Below, piece by piece: positions 47,895-57,275 of a stretch of DNA of 64,000 bases (positions are counted from its first letter, which is position 1; each line of letters starts with the position of its first letter). The notes beneath the pieces are model-generated. The model saw only the letters and a list, made by a program, of their open reading frames with translations, had not been told where the DNA came from and made no database searches. Origin of the DNA: Ferruginibacter sp. (GTDB lineage: Bacteria; Bacteroidota; Bacteroidia; Chitinophagales; Chitinophagaceae); contig JANYGZ010000085.1 of assembly GCA_025362235.1 (NCBI GenBank), positions 34,829 to 98,828 of the forward strand, read 5' to 3'. The position numbers and the translations under genes are program-made.

Positions 47895-48116
47895 TTATTT
47901 CTTTGCAGCTTTATCCATTTTCTTTGCAGCTGTATCCATTTTAGCAGCAGCGCTATCCATCTTTGCCATAGTAGTATCCATCTTAGCAGGAGTTGCAGCT
48001 TTCATTGAATCAGCCTTTTTAGCTGAATCAGCTGAAGCAGTTGCAGATGTATCAGTTGCATTGTTACAAGCAACCAAAGAAGTAGCGATAGCTAATACAA
48101 AAAGTAATTTTTTCAT
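47895..48116 (-). CDS. Small lipoprotein with Lys-Met-Asp repeats
   Basis: A 73-residue protein. The signal MKKLLFVLAIATSLVAC ends in a lipobox Cys17. The mature part is built of Ala/Lys/Asp-rich repeats of seven residues (AKMDTTM, AKMDSAA, AKMDTAA, KKMDKAA), likely one long amphipathic helix or coiled coil, reminiscent in length of Lpp-type lipoproteins. The function is unknown. Single gene with its own terminator. Confidence 0.75.
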   Translation of the reverse strand: MKKLLFVLAIATSLVACNNATDTSATASADSAKKADSMKAATPAKMDTTMAKMDSAAAKMDTAAKKMDKAAKK

Positions 48117-48257
48117 TTTTTGAGTTTTTTAGTTTTAATTTATTATTTATATACCCATTAATACAATTGTCTAAAAAAGGTAACCTGCCTTTTTAAAATA
48201 TTTTTTTTCGTTGTTTTGGGTTACTATTGCAGCCCTTAACGTATTAATATAAGACTG

Positions 48258-48824
48258 GTGAACACTATAGAACAAGACCAATTACTATTAAAAGGATTAG
48301 CGGAAAACGATAAAAAGTCCATTGAAGCTATTTATCGGTTGAATTACACCATGATTCAAACCTTTGTACTAAATAATAATGGTTCTGTAGATGATGCCCG
48401 TGATATTTTTCAGGAAGCGATGGTTGTACTGTATGAAAAATCGAAAGCACCAACATTTTCGTTAACCTGTCAAATTAGAACTTATGTATATTCCATATGC
48501 AGGCGTTTATGGCTTAAGCGGCTGCAAGCACTTAGCAAATTTAGTATACAGGTTGAAAGCCTGGAAGAAACCATACCTGTTGATGAGGAAGTTGAGGAAC
48601 ACGAAAAGGTAAATAATGATTTTATTTTAATGGAGCATGCCATGGGTAAAATTGGAGAGCCTTGTAAAAGTTTACTGGACGCTTATTACCTGCAAAAAAA
48701 GAACATGCAGGAAATAGCTGTAGAATTTGGTTATACTAATGCTGATAATGCCAAAACCCAGAAGTATAAATGTTTAGTTCGGTTGAAAAAATTATTCTTT
48801 ACCCAATATAAAATGCATAATTGA
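48258..48824 (+). CDS. RNA polymerase sigma-70 family factor (ECF-like)
   Basis: A 188-residue alternative sigma factor starting with GTG at 48258. Region 2 is visible (AIYRLNYTMIQTFVLNNNGS; DARDIFQEAMVVLYEKS, which is the RNA polymerase-binding segment) and region 4 follows (LDAYYLQKKNMQEIAVEFGY; helix-turn-helix). No region 3 or 1.1, so it is of the ECF type. Only one base separates it from the next gene, a membrane protease with an anti-sigma-like N-terminus that is probably its regulator. Confidence 0.9.
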   Translation: MNTIEQDQLLLKGLAENDKKSIEAIYRLNYTMIQTFVLNNNGSVDDARDIFQEAMVVLYEKSKAPTFSLTCQIRTYVYSICRRLWLKRLQALSKFSIQVESLEETIPVDEEVEEHEKVNNDFILMEHAMGKIGEPCKSLLDAYYLQKKNMQEIAVEFGYTNADNAKTQKYKCLVRLKKLFFTQYKMHN

Positions 48825-48825
48825 T

Positions 48826-49926
48826 ATGGATGATATTTTACTTTTAGAAGCTGTGGAGCGTTACTTATCAGGAGATATGTCTTTTGAAGAAAGGGCTTTT
48901 TTTGAAGACCTTCGCAAAAAAGATGCAGAGATTGATCAACTGGTAGTTGAACATACATTCTTTTTACAGGGGCTTGATAAATATGGCTCAATTAAAGCTT
49001 TCAAACATTCCTTACATGAAGTTGAAGTTAATTTGGGTGAAGAAGGTATACTGGCAGCACCAAAATTAGCAGGTAAAGCAAAAGTTGTAAACTTCTGGGA
49101 TAAGTATAAACGCAATGTAGCTGTCGCCGCATCAATTGCGGGTTTTATCTCTTTACTTACACTTGGTTTAATGATAACTTATACCAAAAAATATGGTAAT
49201 GAAAATTATGATGTTTTGGTAAAAGAACTTAATAAAACAAATTCAGAGGTATATCAATTAAAGAAAACAAATAATATACCTGTCGTTACGCAAAAGCCCG
49301 AACCGAAAGTGGATTTTAGAGGTACCGGATTTTTAATTGACGGAAAAGGATATCTTGTTACCAACGCCCATGTAATTAACAAGATGAAAAATATTTATGT
49401 TGAAAGTACCAAAGGCCAGTATTTTACTGCTTCTTCGGTATATATTGATAACACTGTTGATCTTGCTATTTTAAAAATAAATGATACTTCTTTTAAAGCT
49501 ATTGCTACTTTGCCATACAGCATTAAAAAAAGCAATACAGATCTTGGCGAACAATTTTTTACGTTAGGCTTTCCACGCAATGAAATTGTATATGGTGAAG
49601 GATATGTAAGTGCAAAATCTGGAAGTGATGGTGATACTACATCTTACCAGTTAACAGTGTCTGCAAACCCTGGTAATAGTGGTGGCCCTGTTATTAACCG
49701 CAATGGAGAAATAATAGGTATTATTACTGCTAAAGATTCAAAAGCAGATGGTGTTGTGTACGCAGCCAAATCAAAAAATATTTTTGAATTATTAGAGAAA
49801 CTGAAAAAAGATGATGCCAAATATGAATTGATAAAAACACCTGTTAATTCAAACCTAAAAGGATTAGAAAGAGTACAACAGGTGAAAAAAATGGAAGAAT
49901 TTGTTTACATGGTAGTCGGAAACTAA
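48826..49926 (+). CDS. Membrane trypsin-like protease with anti-sigma-like N-terminus
   Basis: A 366-residue one-pass protein. Residues 1-95 are a cytoplasmic helical region (LLLEAVERYLSGDMSFEERA FFEDLR), like the start of FecR/ZAS-type anti-sigma factors but without zinc ligands. A membrane helix spans about 97-119, then a coiled linker. Residues 164-335 are an S1C (DegS/HtrA-like) serine protease: GTGFLIDGKGYLVTNAHVI (His182), TVDLAIL (Asp212), NPGNSGGPV (Ser285). No PDZ domain is present. Its gene starts one base after the sigma factor's stop. A plausible role is a self-contained sensor that holds the sigma factor and responds in the periplasm. Confidence 0.85.
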   Translation: MDDILLLEAVERYLSGDMSFEERAFFEDLRKKDAEIDQLVVEHTFFLQGLDKYGSIKAFKHSLHEVEVNLGEEGILAAPKLAGKAKVVNFWDKYKRNVAVAASIAGFISLLTLGLMITYTKKYGNENYDVLVKELNKTNSEVYQLKKTNNIPVVTQKPEPKVDFRGTGFLIDGKGYLVTNAHVINKMKNIYVESTKGQYFTASSVYIDNTVDLAILKINDTSFKAIATLPYSIKKSNTDLGEQFFTLGFPRNEIVYGEGYVSAKSGSDGDTTSYQLTVSANPGNSGGPVINRNGEIIGIITAKDSKADGVVYAAKSKNIFELLEKLKKDDAKYELIKTPVNSNLKGLERVQQVKKMEEFVYMVVGN

Positions 49927-49949
49927 AAATATTAAATCCCTAAGCTATA

Positions 49950-49982
49950 GAGGCTGCCTGATTTTTCAGGTACCCTTTTTAT
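49950..49982 (+). terminator. Possible terminator after protease gene
   Basis: An imperfect hairpin with CCTGA/TCAGG at its core and GG/CC below is followed by TTTTTATTT. Weak but well placed, about 25 bp past the stop. Confidence 0.4.
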
Positions 49983-50066
49983 TTAGATACATCTTATAAT
50001 CTAAACTTCTTTTTGTTTCTGCTTCACGAAAATAAATCAAAAAAGGTCAACTTTTATAAATCTATA

Positions 50067-50969
50067 TTAGCCCCATAACGACACCGGGTATTCACCATCT
50101 GCAACCAATTTATCAACACTGGCTTTAACTTCGGGAGCATCTTCTTTATAAGTAACACCGAACCATTGCGACGAAGTTGGAATCACTTTTACTTTACCTG
50201 TTTTATTTTTTACAACCTTATCAACTACAATAGGAATAAAAAATTCGCCTTTAGGGTTATTGATCTCTTTATCTAAAAACTCGCCAAAATATTTTTCACA
50301 CTGACTAATAAAATCAGTACCGAAAGCAAAAAAATTCATACTTACTGTCGCGTCTTCACTTACCTCATGCAAACCTTCCTCATCCTCGTAAGTAATAATA
50401 CCCTTTTCATTACGGTATATTTTTGTACGCTCATTAATATCAATAAGATTACCATCTTCATCTACTTTACAAACACCACGGCTAACACTTCCATTATCGC
50501 TTAAAGTTTTCTTTAACTCGTATCCAATTATGGCATAATCGTTATCAGCCGACTCGCTTTGTAAAAAATTATATGCCTTTACAAAACCATCTTTGCCGTA
50601 AAAATCATCGGCATTAATCACTGCAAAAGGCTCATTCACTATTCCCTTGCAGCAAAGTACCGCATGGGCCGTGCCCCATGGCTTTTTTCTTTCCGCTGAT
50701 ATTTGCCTGTTGCCAACAAATTTTTGTACTTCCTGAAATGCGAACTCTACTTTAATTTTCCCTTCAAGTTTGGCAGCAAATGTTTTTGCAAACATATCCT
50801 GAAATTCTTCACGGATTATAAAAACCACTTTGCCAAAACCTGCATGGATAGCATCATAAATAGAATATTCCATGATGGTTTCTCCACTTGGGCCAAAACC
50901 CTGTACCTGTTTCATACTACCATATCGGCTTGCCATACCTGCTGCTAAAACCACGAGAGTTGGTTGCAT
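50067..50969 (-). CDS. Nucleotidyltransferase (sugar-1-phosphate type)
   Basis: A 300-residue NTP-transferase. The nucleotide-binding signature LVVLAAGMASRYGSMKQVQG begins at residue 5, followed by KKPWGTAHAVLCC and INADDFYGKDGF (Mg-binding Asp pair). This is the fold of UTP-glucose/dTTP-glucose-1-phosphate transferases, but the sugar cannot be predicted. Single gene, C-terminus Trp-Gly. Confidence 0.85.
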   Translation of the reverse strand: MQPTLVVLAAGMASRYGSMKQVQGFGPSGETIMEYSIYDAIHAGFGKVVFIIREEFQDMFAKTFAAKLEGKIKVEFAFQEVQKFVGNRQISAERKKPWGTAHAVLCCKGIVNEPFAVINADDFYGKDGFVKAYNFLQSESADNDYAIIGYELKKTLSDNGSVSRGVCKVDEDGNLIDINERTKIYRNEKGIITYEDEEGLHEVSEDATVSMNFFAFGTDFISQCEKYFGEFLDKEINNPKGEFFIPIVVDKVVKNKTGKVKVIPTSSQWFGVTYKEDAPEVKASVDKLVADGEYPVSLWG

Positions 50970-51113
50970 AATTACTATAATTTTTGCCTGTTATAAACAG
51001 GAGTTTTTAAATTGAGTACTTTTATTTAAAATGTTTATAGAGTTACATTTTTTAACTACCTAAATATTGAATTGTATATTGTGAGTGCGAAAGTAATATA
51101 ATCGTATTAAATA

Positions 51114-52007
51114 ATGTTATTCAATACTTCAAATATATCAACTGATATTATTTCAAATGATTTTCTAAAACAAAAGAATGTACAGTTATCAGTTTTGAGG
51201 CTTGATAAAATTCATCCCATAATATCCGGCAACAAATTATTTAAACTACATTATTTTCTGGAAGAAGCAATAAAATCAGGCCTGCCAGGTATACTTACTT
51301 TTGGCGGTGCTTATTCAAATCATTTGGTGGCTACCGCTTATGCCTGTAAAATAGCAGGAATAAAAAGCATTGGCTTTGTAAGAAGCGAAAAGGGAGCGGC
51401 TCTATCTCCCACTTTAATATCCTGCATAAATTACGGAATGCAGTTACATTTTTTATCAAGGGCTGCTTATAATAAAAAAGATGACGAATATTTAAATAGC
51501 TTATCGGATAAAGAAAAGCAATACCTGGTGGTTCCCGAAGGTGGCTATCACCCAAAAGGCTGTGCAGGCGCAGCTTTAATAGCAGGATATATTGATGAAA
51601 CCACTACACATATATTTACAGCATTGGGCACCGCTACAACGCTTGCAGGCATAATTACCGGTGCTAAAAAAAATCAAAAGGTTATTGGCATACCAGTTTT
51701 AAAAGGCATGACTGATATAACAGACAGAATAACCTATTTAACCGATAGTAACCACCCATTAGAATTATTAGAAGGTTATCATTTTGGCGGCTACGCAAAA
51801 AAAACCAACCAACTCATTAGTTTTATGAATCAATTATACCTTCAATATAGATTACCTACAGATTTTGTTTATACAGCTAAAATGATGTTTGCAGTATTAG
51901 ATTGTGCAGAAAAAGGTTTCTTTGCCCCAGGCAGTAAAATAACCTGCCTGCATACTGGCGGCCTGCAGGGTAACCAATCTTTAGCTGCCGATACTTTAAT
52001 TTTCTAA
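51114..52007 (+). CDS. PLP enzyme of the ACC deaminase/D-cysteine desulfhydrase family
   Basis: A 297-residue fold-type II PLP enzyme. The probable Schiff-base Lys lies in SGNKLFKLHYFLEEA, with LTFGGAYSNHLVATAYA binding the cofactor phosphate/substrate and VPEGGYHPKGCAGAALIAGY and LGTATTLAGIITGA downstream. Actual substrate (ACC or D-cysteine) not determinable. Upstream gene is divergent; the downstream secreted protein gene is close behind on the same strand (64 bp to its ATG). Confidence 0.85.
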   Translation: MLFNTSNISTDIISNDFLKQKNVQLSVLRLDKIHPIISGNKLFKLHYFLEEAIKSGLPGILTFGGAYSNHLVATAYACKIAGIKSIGFVRSEKGAALSPTLISCINYGMQLHFLSRAAYNKKDDEYLNSLSDKEKQYLVVPEGGYHPKGCAGAALIAGYIDETTTHIFTALGTATTLAGIITGAKKNQKVIGIPVLKGMTDITDRITYLTDSNHPLELLEGYHFGGYAKKTNQLISFMNQLYLQYRLPTDFVYTAKMMFAVLDCAEKGFFAPGSKITCLHTGGLQGNQSLAADTLIF

Positions 52008-52071
52008 TTTGCTTTAACAGCAATTATCTTTGTATCTAAATGATTTACAACTGCTGCGTCTAAAAAAAATT

Positions 52072-53079
52072 ATGTTTAAAATTTTTCTTCCTGTTATTAT
52101 ACTAACTGTGAGCTTTTCTGTAAAATTATTTGCACAGGATACATTGCCTAAAATTTCGGTAAAAAATATTAATGGCCAAATAATTGTAAGCTGGAAGAAT
52201 AATTATGGAGCTAAAATAATCAATATCAATATTCAGCGTTCCTCTGACAGTTTAAAAAACTTCACTACCATTGGAAGCGTCTTAAATCCGTTAAGCAGAG
52301 AAAATGGTTTTGTTGACCGAGGTGTAACCAATGACAATATGTTTTACCGCGTTTTTGTAGCATTTGAAGGAGGCTCCTATATATTTTCCACTTCTGGCAA
52401 ACCGGTAATTACACCACGCAAACCAATCGTTAAACCTGCAAAAAAACAGGTAGTTGAAACCCCTGTTCAAAAATCAACTGTTGAGATTAAACCAAAACAA
52501 GTAATTGATACCCTTCAGGCATCTGTTAGTGATAATATTCCAAAACCAATATTAGATACCCCTCAAGAAACTGTTAGTTATATTATTCCAAAACACATCA
52601 TTGACACTCCACAAAAACATATAAGTGACATTATTCCAAAACACATTTTTGATACATCCCAACAGCACCTGGTTGAAACACCTGTTAAAGAACTTGAGCC
52701 TCCTTTTTATATAGAAAAAGACCTTATACCCGCTAGAAAATTTCCAAAACCGATTGTGCCTTCAGGTTTTGTATCCAGTAAATATATATATACCAATAAA
52801 GACAATAACCTTATCTTGAGTTTACCCGACGCTGATAAAATAAATTTTTCCCTGCGCTTTTATGATGATAAAGACAAGTTGGTTTTTGTAATAAAAAAAG
52901 TTAAAGAACCTTATCTTACTGTTGAAAAAGTAAATTTTCTTCACACAGGTTGGTTTTATTACGATTTGTACACCGATGATATCTTGCTGGAAAAATACAA
53001 GTTTTATATTGGCAAAGATGGAAGAACCGGCCCCCCACCGCCTGAAATAAATAGAGCAAAAAAACGAGGACAGAAATAA
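52072..53079 (+). CDS. Secreted protein with Fn3-like domain and tandem 16-residue repeats
   Basis: About 335 residues from the ATG at 52072 (signal MFKIFLPVIILTVSFSVKLF AQ). Residues about 25-110 look like a fibronectin type III-like sandwich (IIVSWKNNYGAKI; FVDRGVTNDNMFYRVFVA). A proline/lysine-rich linker contains four imperfect units of the form IPKHIIDTPQKHISDI (52486-52680). The C-terminal 90 residues are beta-rich with a Pro-rich end (GPPPPEINRAKK). Likely periplasmic or surface; family not recognised. Confidence 0.65.
   Translation: MFKIFLPVIILTVSFSVKLFAQDTLPKISVKNINGQIIVSWKNNYGAKIININIQRSSDSLKNFTTIGSVLNPLSRENGFVDRGVTNDNMFYRVFVAFEGGSYIFSTSGKPVITPRKPIVKPAKKQVVETPVQKSTVEIKPKQVIDTLQASVSDNIPKPILDTPQETVSYIIPKHIIDTPQKHISDIIPKHIFDTSQQHLVETPVKELEPPFYIEKDLIPARKFPKPIVPSGFVSSKYIYTNKDNNLILSLPDADKINFSLRFYDDKDKLVFVIKKVKEPYLTVEKVNFLHTGWFYYDLYTDDILLEKYKFYIGKDGRTGPPPPEINRAKKRGQK
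52486..52680 (+). repeat. Tandem coding repeats (four units of 16-17 codons)
   Basis: Units share the pattern (I)PK.I.DT.Q....(D)I. The third and fourth units are the most alike (IPKHIIDTPQKHISDI and IPKHIFDTSQQHLVET). Confidence 0.7.
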
Positions 53080-53082
53080 TTG

Positions 53083-53868
53083 TTATAAAAGCTGCAATTG
53101 TACTGTAAATACTTTTTCGAAATTTTTTTTCACTTTATTCTTTACTTCATCGTAATCAACGTGGCGGTTTAGTTCTTTCTGAAGCGATGTCACTTTTTTA
53201 TTTTCTATGCCGCAGGGAATAATCGTATCAAAATAAGTAAGGTCGGTATTTACATTAAAAGCAAAGCCATGCATGGTTATCCAGCGGCTGCAACGAACCC
53301 CCATTGCACAAATTTTCCTTTCACTCCCTGGCACATTGGCATCGAGCCATACTCCGGTCTCTCCTTTACTACGCTGGCCATTTAGGCCATATTCCTCCAA
53401 AGTCATAATAATCACTTGTTCCAATGAGCGAAGATACCTGCCTATATCAGTGTAAAATTTTTCCAGGTCAAAAATGGGGTAGCCAACAATTTGTTGTGGA
53501 CCATGAAAAGTAATGTCTCCTCCCCGGTTGGTCTTAAAATATTGTATACCCTTAGTCTCCATCTCATCTTCACTAATTAAAATATTTTCTATGTGGCCAC
53601 TTTTTCCAAGTGTTAATACGGGTTGATGTTCGCAAATTAGAAAATAGTGTTGAGTTGTTAGCGCTTTTTCAGTTGTGGTGTATCTTGCTTTCTCATTACC
53701 TGCTATCAAATTATTCCCCGCAAGTTCCCTGCTTCTTAGCATGGATTTAATTTCCAGGTTTTGCCGAAACAACTCCTCCTGGTAATCCCAGGCAAATTTA
53801 TAATCAATTAAACCTAAATCTTTAAACAATACTATCGGCTTATCCAAGGTAATTAGTTTATTTTGCAA
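53083..53868 (-). CDS. lipB: Octanoyl-[ACP]:protein octanoyltransferase
   Basis: Transfers octanoate to lipoyl domains as the first step of lipoate synthesis. GGDITFHGPQQIVGYPIFDL, KICAMGVRCSRWITMHGFAF N and the catalytic Cys in IIPCGIENKKVTSL are present. There is no ATG near the N-terminus: the frame opens with TTG at 53868, and another TTG at 53847 gives MDKPIVLFKDLG. A TAACTTTG promoter-like box (53866-53873) overlaps the first TTG, so 53847 may be the true start. Confidence 0.9.
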   Translation of the reverse strand: MQNKLITLDKPIVLFKDLGLIDYKFAWDYQEELFRQNLEIKSMLRSRELAGNNLIAGNEKARYTTTEKALTTQHYFLICEHQPVLTLGKSGHIENILISEDEMETKGIQYFKTNRGGDITFHGPQQIVGYPIFDLEKFYTDIGRYLRSLEQVIIMTLEEYGLNGQRSKGETGVWLDANVPGSERKICAMGVRCSRWITMHGFAFNVNTDLTYFDTIIPCGIENKKVTSLQKELNRHVDYDEVKNKVKKNFEKVFTVQLQLL

Positions 53869-53938
53869 AGTTAACCGAATACCGCTATCTAATAAAAAGC
53901 TAAAGCTTAAGACCTAAAGCTAAAAATAAAAACATTAA

Positions 53939-55000
53939 ATGAGTAACCAAATAATAACTACCGCCGAAGAAGAATTACAGGATAGCGAAGAATTGTATGA
54001 AAGACTAGTGATTGAAGTAGCCAAGGGGCAGGAAGCACTGCGGATTGATAAATTTTTAATGCATCGCATTGAAGGCGCCACAAGGAATAAAATTCAGCAG
54101 GGTATTGATAATGAAATGGTACTTGTAAATGATAAACCCGTAAAAGCAAATTATAAAGTAAAACCCTTCGATAAAATTGTTGTATTCGATAACCGTCACC
54201 CCGAAAGCAATGATATTATTCCAGAAAATATCCCTCTCAATATTGTATTCGAAGATGAGGATGTTTTAGTGATTAATAAACCCGCCGGCATGGTGGTACA
54301 CCCGGGCAGTGGTAACCCAAATGGTACGCTTATTAATGGTGTCGCCTATTATTTACAACAACAAAATCCGGAGCTGGAAGAAAATGGCCTGCCACGTTTT
54401 GGAATGGTGCACCGAATAGATAAAAATACTACCGGTCTATTGGTTTTAGCCAAAAACCCCAAGGCCATGACAGACCTTGCAAAACAATTTTTTAACCATA
54501 CTGTACACCGACGGTATATTGCACTTGTATGGGGCGATTTTGAAGAAAATGAAGGTACTATCCAAGGCCATGTAGGACGTCACCAAAGATTTAGAAAATT
54601 ATTTACCACTTACCCAGATGGTGAACATGGTAAAGAAGCCGTCACGCATTATAAAGTTTTGGAACGGTTTAATTATGTAACTCTTGTAGAGTGCCGTCTT
54701 GAAACTGGCCGTACACACCAGATACGGGTACATATGCAACATATTGGCCACCCTTTATTTAATGATGACTTTTATGGAGGTGATAAAATAGTAAAAGGAA
54801 CCATTTTTACAAAATACAAACAATTTGTAGATAATTGCTTTGCACTTTGCCAACGGCAAGCCTTGCACGCTAAAGAGCTGGGGTTTATACACCCGGCTAC
54901 CAAACAACCCATATTATTTGAAAGCTATTTGCCAGATGATATGCTTGCTGTAATTGAAAAGTGGAGAAAGTATAGCGAAAATAAAAACGACATTGCTTAA
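53939..55000 (+). CDS. rluD: 23S rRNA pseudouridine synthase, RluD type
   Basis: A 353-residue RluA-family enzyme. An N-terminal S4 domain (LRIDKFLMHRIEGATRNKIQ) precedes the catalytic domain with HRIDKNTTGLLVLAK (catalytic Asp about residue 160) and RLETGRTHQIRVHMQHIGHP. The length and S4 domain suit RluD, which modifies helix 69 of 23S rRNA. Divergent from lipB. Confidence 0.9.
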   Translation: MSNQIITTAEEELQDSEELYERLVIEVAKGQEALRIDKFLMHRIEGATRNKIQQGIDNEMVLVNDKPVKANYKVKPFDKIVVFDNRHPESNDIIPENIPLNIVFEDEDVLVINKPAGMVVHPGSGNPNGTLINGVAYYLQQQNPELEENGLPRFGMVHRIDKNTTGLLVLAKNPKAMTDLAKQFFNHTVHRRYIALVWGDFEENEGTIQGHVGRHQRFRKLFTTYPDGEHGKEAVTHYKVLERFNYVTLVECRLETGRTHQIRVHMQHIGHPLFNDDFYGGDKIVKGTIFTKYKQFVDNCFALCQRQALHAKELGFIHPATKQPILFESYLPDDMLAVIEKWRKYSENKNDIA

Positions 55001-55257
55001 AAAATAAAAATCATGAACACTAAAAACAATGGCTCAATAAAATTATTTAAATAGAGATAAATGAATGCCTGATAGAAGTGAAATTGTTTTTTAACTGAAA
55101 TAGAATAATTTAAAAAGGGGGAGATAGTGTTTTTAATAAAATGATCAAAGCAGCTAATAACTAATCTATACTATATTTAAGCAACCTATTAATATTGAAG
55201 AAAATATATAGAGATTTTTTATTTGTAATGAAAATTTTATATTTAGTAAGGCAATTA

Positions 55258-56040
55258 TTACTCCCCAAGTTTAATACAAAATTTTACACCTGTTGAATAA
55301 TACCAATCATTTGCCTGAGGATTACCCCTTTGGCCGCCAGTTGTTGCTTTGGAAGGATTTACCTGGCGGTATGCTAATTGCTCGGCTACCGGGCCCCTGC
55401 TTGCCAATAATATTGCTGGATCAGCATAGGTACTGCTAACATCATCCAGGTAATCGGTATTTGTATAACGAATCCCTAACTCCCAGGCTATTTCATACCT
55501 GTCGTTAATTTTTTGTTTCCACCCAAGCCCAAATGGTATACAAAATTGAGTAAGAGAATATACTTTCCTATTGGGGTAAGCAGCTATTCCCTGCCCTTCT
55601 GTTCCTAAAGGCTGCAAATAAGTTTTTTGTCCGCTGTTATCATTAGTATATGGATTAAAATGAAATATACCCACTCCTCCAAATACGTAAGGTAGCCCTA
55701 TATATTCTTCAGGATCTAATATATTTACCTCTAAAATCAAATTACCTTCAATTATATCAGTTTTGAAATTGAGGTTGCGTACACTTACAGATGGATTTGA
55801 GTTATTTTTATCGTCTCCATGTATCGTTCCATAACTTATTCCTGCCCTTAATAAAAGAAAATTATTAGGAAAAAGGTATTTCATATTAACACCAATATGA
55901 GGTCCCATTGTCTTGAAATCAAGACTAGATCTAGCTAAGTCGCCATTATAACCAGTTACACCGGCCATTATTTCAGCCTGCCATTGTTGTGCAAAACAGG
56001 AATTAACGATAAACATAAGAATAACTGTACAGAATTTCAT
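55258..56040 (-). CDS. DUF6089-like outer membrane beta-barrel protein
   Basis: About 260 residues from the ATG at 56040 (signal MKFCTVILMFIVNSCFAQ). The sequence has alternating beta-strands with motifs seen in small Bacteroidota barrels: EIMAGVTGYNGDLA, GPHIGVNMKYLF, LRAGISYGTIHGDD, YVFGGVGIFHFNPY, WELGIRYTNTDYLDDVS. The frame extends upstream to 56091 but without a signal. Single gene; ligand or role unknown. Confidence 0.75.
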   Translation of the reverse strand: MKFCTVILMFIVNSCFAQQWQAEIMAGVTGYNGDLARSSLDFKTMGPHIGVNMKYLFPNNFLLLRAGISYGTIHGDDKNNSNPSVSVRNLNFKTDIIEGNLILEVNILDPEEYIGLPYVFGGVGIFHFNPYTNDNSGQKTYLQPLGTEGQGIAAYPNRKVYSLTQFCIPFGLGWKQKINDRYEIAWELGIRYTNTDYLDDVSSTYADPAILLASRGPVAEQLAYRQVNPSKATTGGQRGNPQANDWYYSTGVKFCIKLGE

Positions 56041-56272
56041 AATTATGGTTGTTTTCTTTTGCAATTTTACTGCTAAAATATGTATTTTCATTGAATTTCT
56101 TTAATAAATACATCCATTTCGGATTTATTTTATCCCTCCGGCATAAAGTTACAATTTGATTTTGGGATTTTATACCACATAAAACCAGCATAACCCATTC
56201 ATGTATTTGTTTTAATCCAAAACAAAATAATTGTACTTTCAGGCTCCTAAAAAATATATAGAATACAACGAT

Positions 56273-57193
56273 TTACTTAAAATCAAAAAGAGTTGCAGTA
56301 AATACTCCTCTTTCCCTTTTTTTAAAAATGGCCTTCCAGTTACCATTGTATCGTATCAATTCAGGTACAAGGTATGTACCAGCATGTGTCATTTGCACTT
56401 CCATCAACACTTTAAAATCATATACCCCTGCATCATAGCTTAATACATAATTACGTGCAACTACTTCAAAAGTTTTATCATCAAACCAGGTAGTCATTTC
56501 ATCTACTACAACATTGCTTTCCTTACCCGGTTTTACTTTTTGCTTAAAAATATAGCAGCTTGTTTTATTATATTCATCCATATCAACACTCATATCGTAC
56601 AAGTCTGCCATATCATCATCATAAATAGAAGTTTTGCCTGAAATAAAAGGAATGCCGTTTATCTTTTTACCAGGGTTAAAAAACAATATCTTTAATTGCT
56701 CTTTGTGTTTTTCCAGCCCTGTCTTTCCGTTGGTATTAAATATTGTTCCGGCAACAATATTATCTTCACCACAAACAACACCAGTTGTAAAAAAAAGAGA
56801 GGCATACATTTGTGCTGTATAATAATTGTATTGATGATTGGCTGTATAAAAATCTCCTGAACTTTGCTCTTCAGTTATATTCATCCTGCGGCAATTACTA
56901 TCCCTTACCTGTTTGGTTTTACAGAAAAGTGTTGCCTGGCTATTGCCTTCTTTGTCCAGCATGCGAATATCATTTATTGCAGAGTAGTTGAGCAGGTGCA
57001 GGTTGAGAAAAGCTTTATAAAAACTACTGTCGTTTTTAATGCGTTCGATAAATGCGGGTACGTTTAGTTTATTATTTACAACCACTTCGCTTAGTGTTAT
57101 AGTTTTTTGTCCAATTATTACAACACTGTCCTGGCCTGCACCCTGCTTACTTAACAACACGATAAAAAAAACAGCCATGATTATTTTTATCAT
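56273..57193 (-). CDS. Secreted protein of unknown function
   Basis: A 306-residue protein with a signal peptide (MIKIIMAVFFIVLLSKQGAG). After a short ITLSEVVVNNK segment, of the kind seen in TonB-related carboxypeptidase-like domains, the rest is beta-rich (TSIYDDDMADLYDMSVDMDE, EMTTWFDDKTFEVVARNYVL). No catalytic motif. Located between the barrel gene and def. Confidence 0.65.
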   Translation of the reverse strand: MIKIIMAVFFIVLLSKQGAGQDSVVIIGQKTITLSEVVVNNKLNVPAFIERIKNDSSFYKAFLNLHLLNYSAINDIRMLDKEGNSQATLFCKTKQVRDSNCRRMNITEEQSSGDFYTANHQYNYYTAQMYASLFFTTGVVCGEDNIVAGTIFNTNGKTGLEKHKEQLKILFFNPGKKINGIPFISGKTSIYDDDMADLYDMSVDMDEYNKTSCYIFKQKVKPGKESNVVVDEMTTWFDDKTFEVVARNYVLSYDAGVYDFKVLMEVQMTHAGTYLVPELIRYNGNWKAIFKKRERGVFTATLFDFK

Positions 57194-57275
57194 ACCTGCA
57201 AATTATACAATTACATTAAATAAATTATTGTTTGATGTTTGGGCGTTGGCGTGATATGAGCCAGCGTAATAGTAT

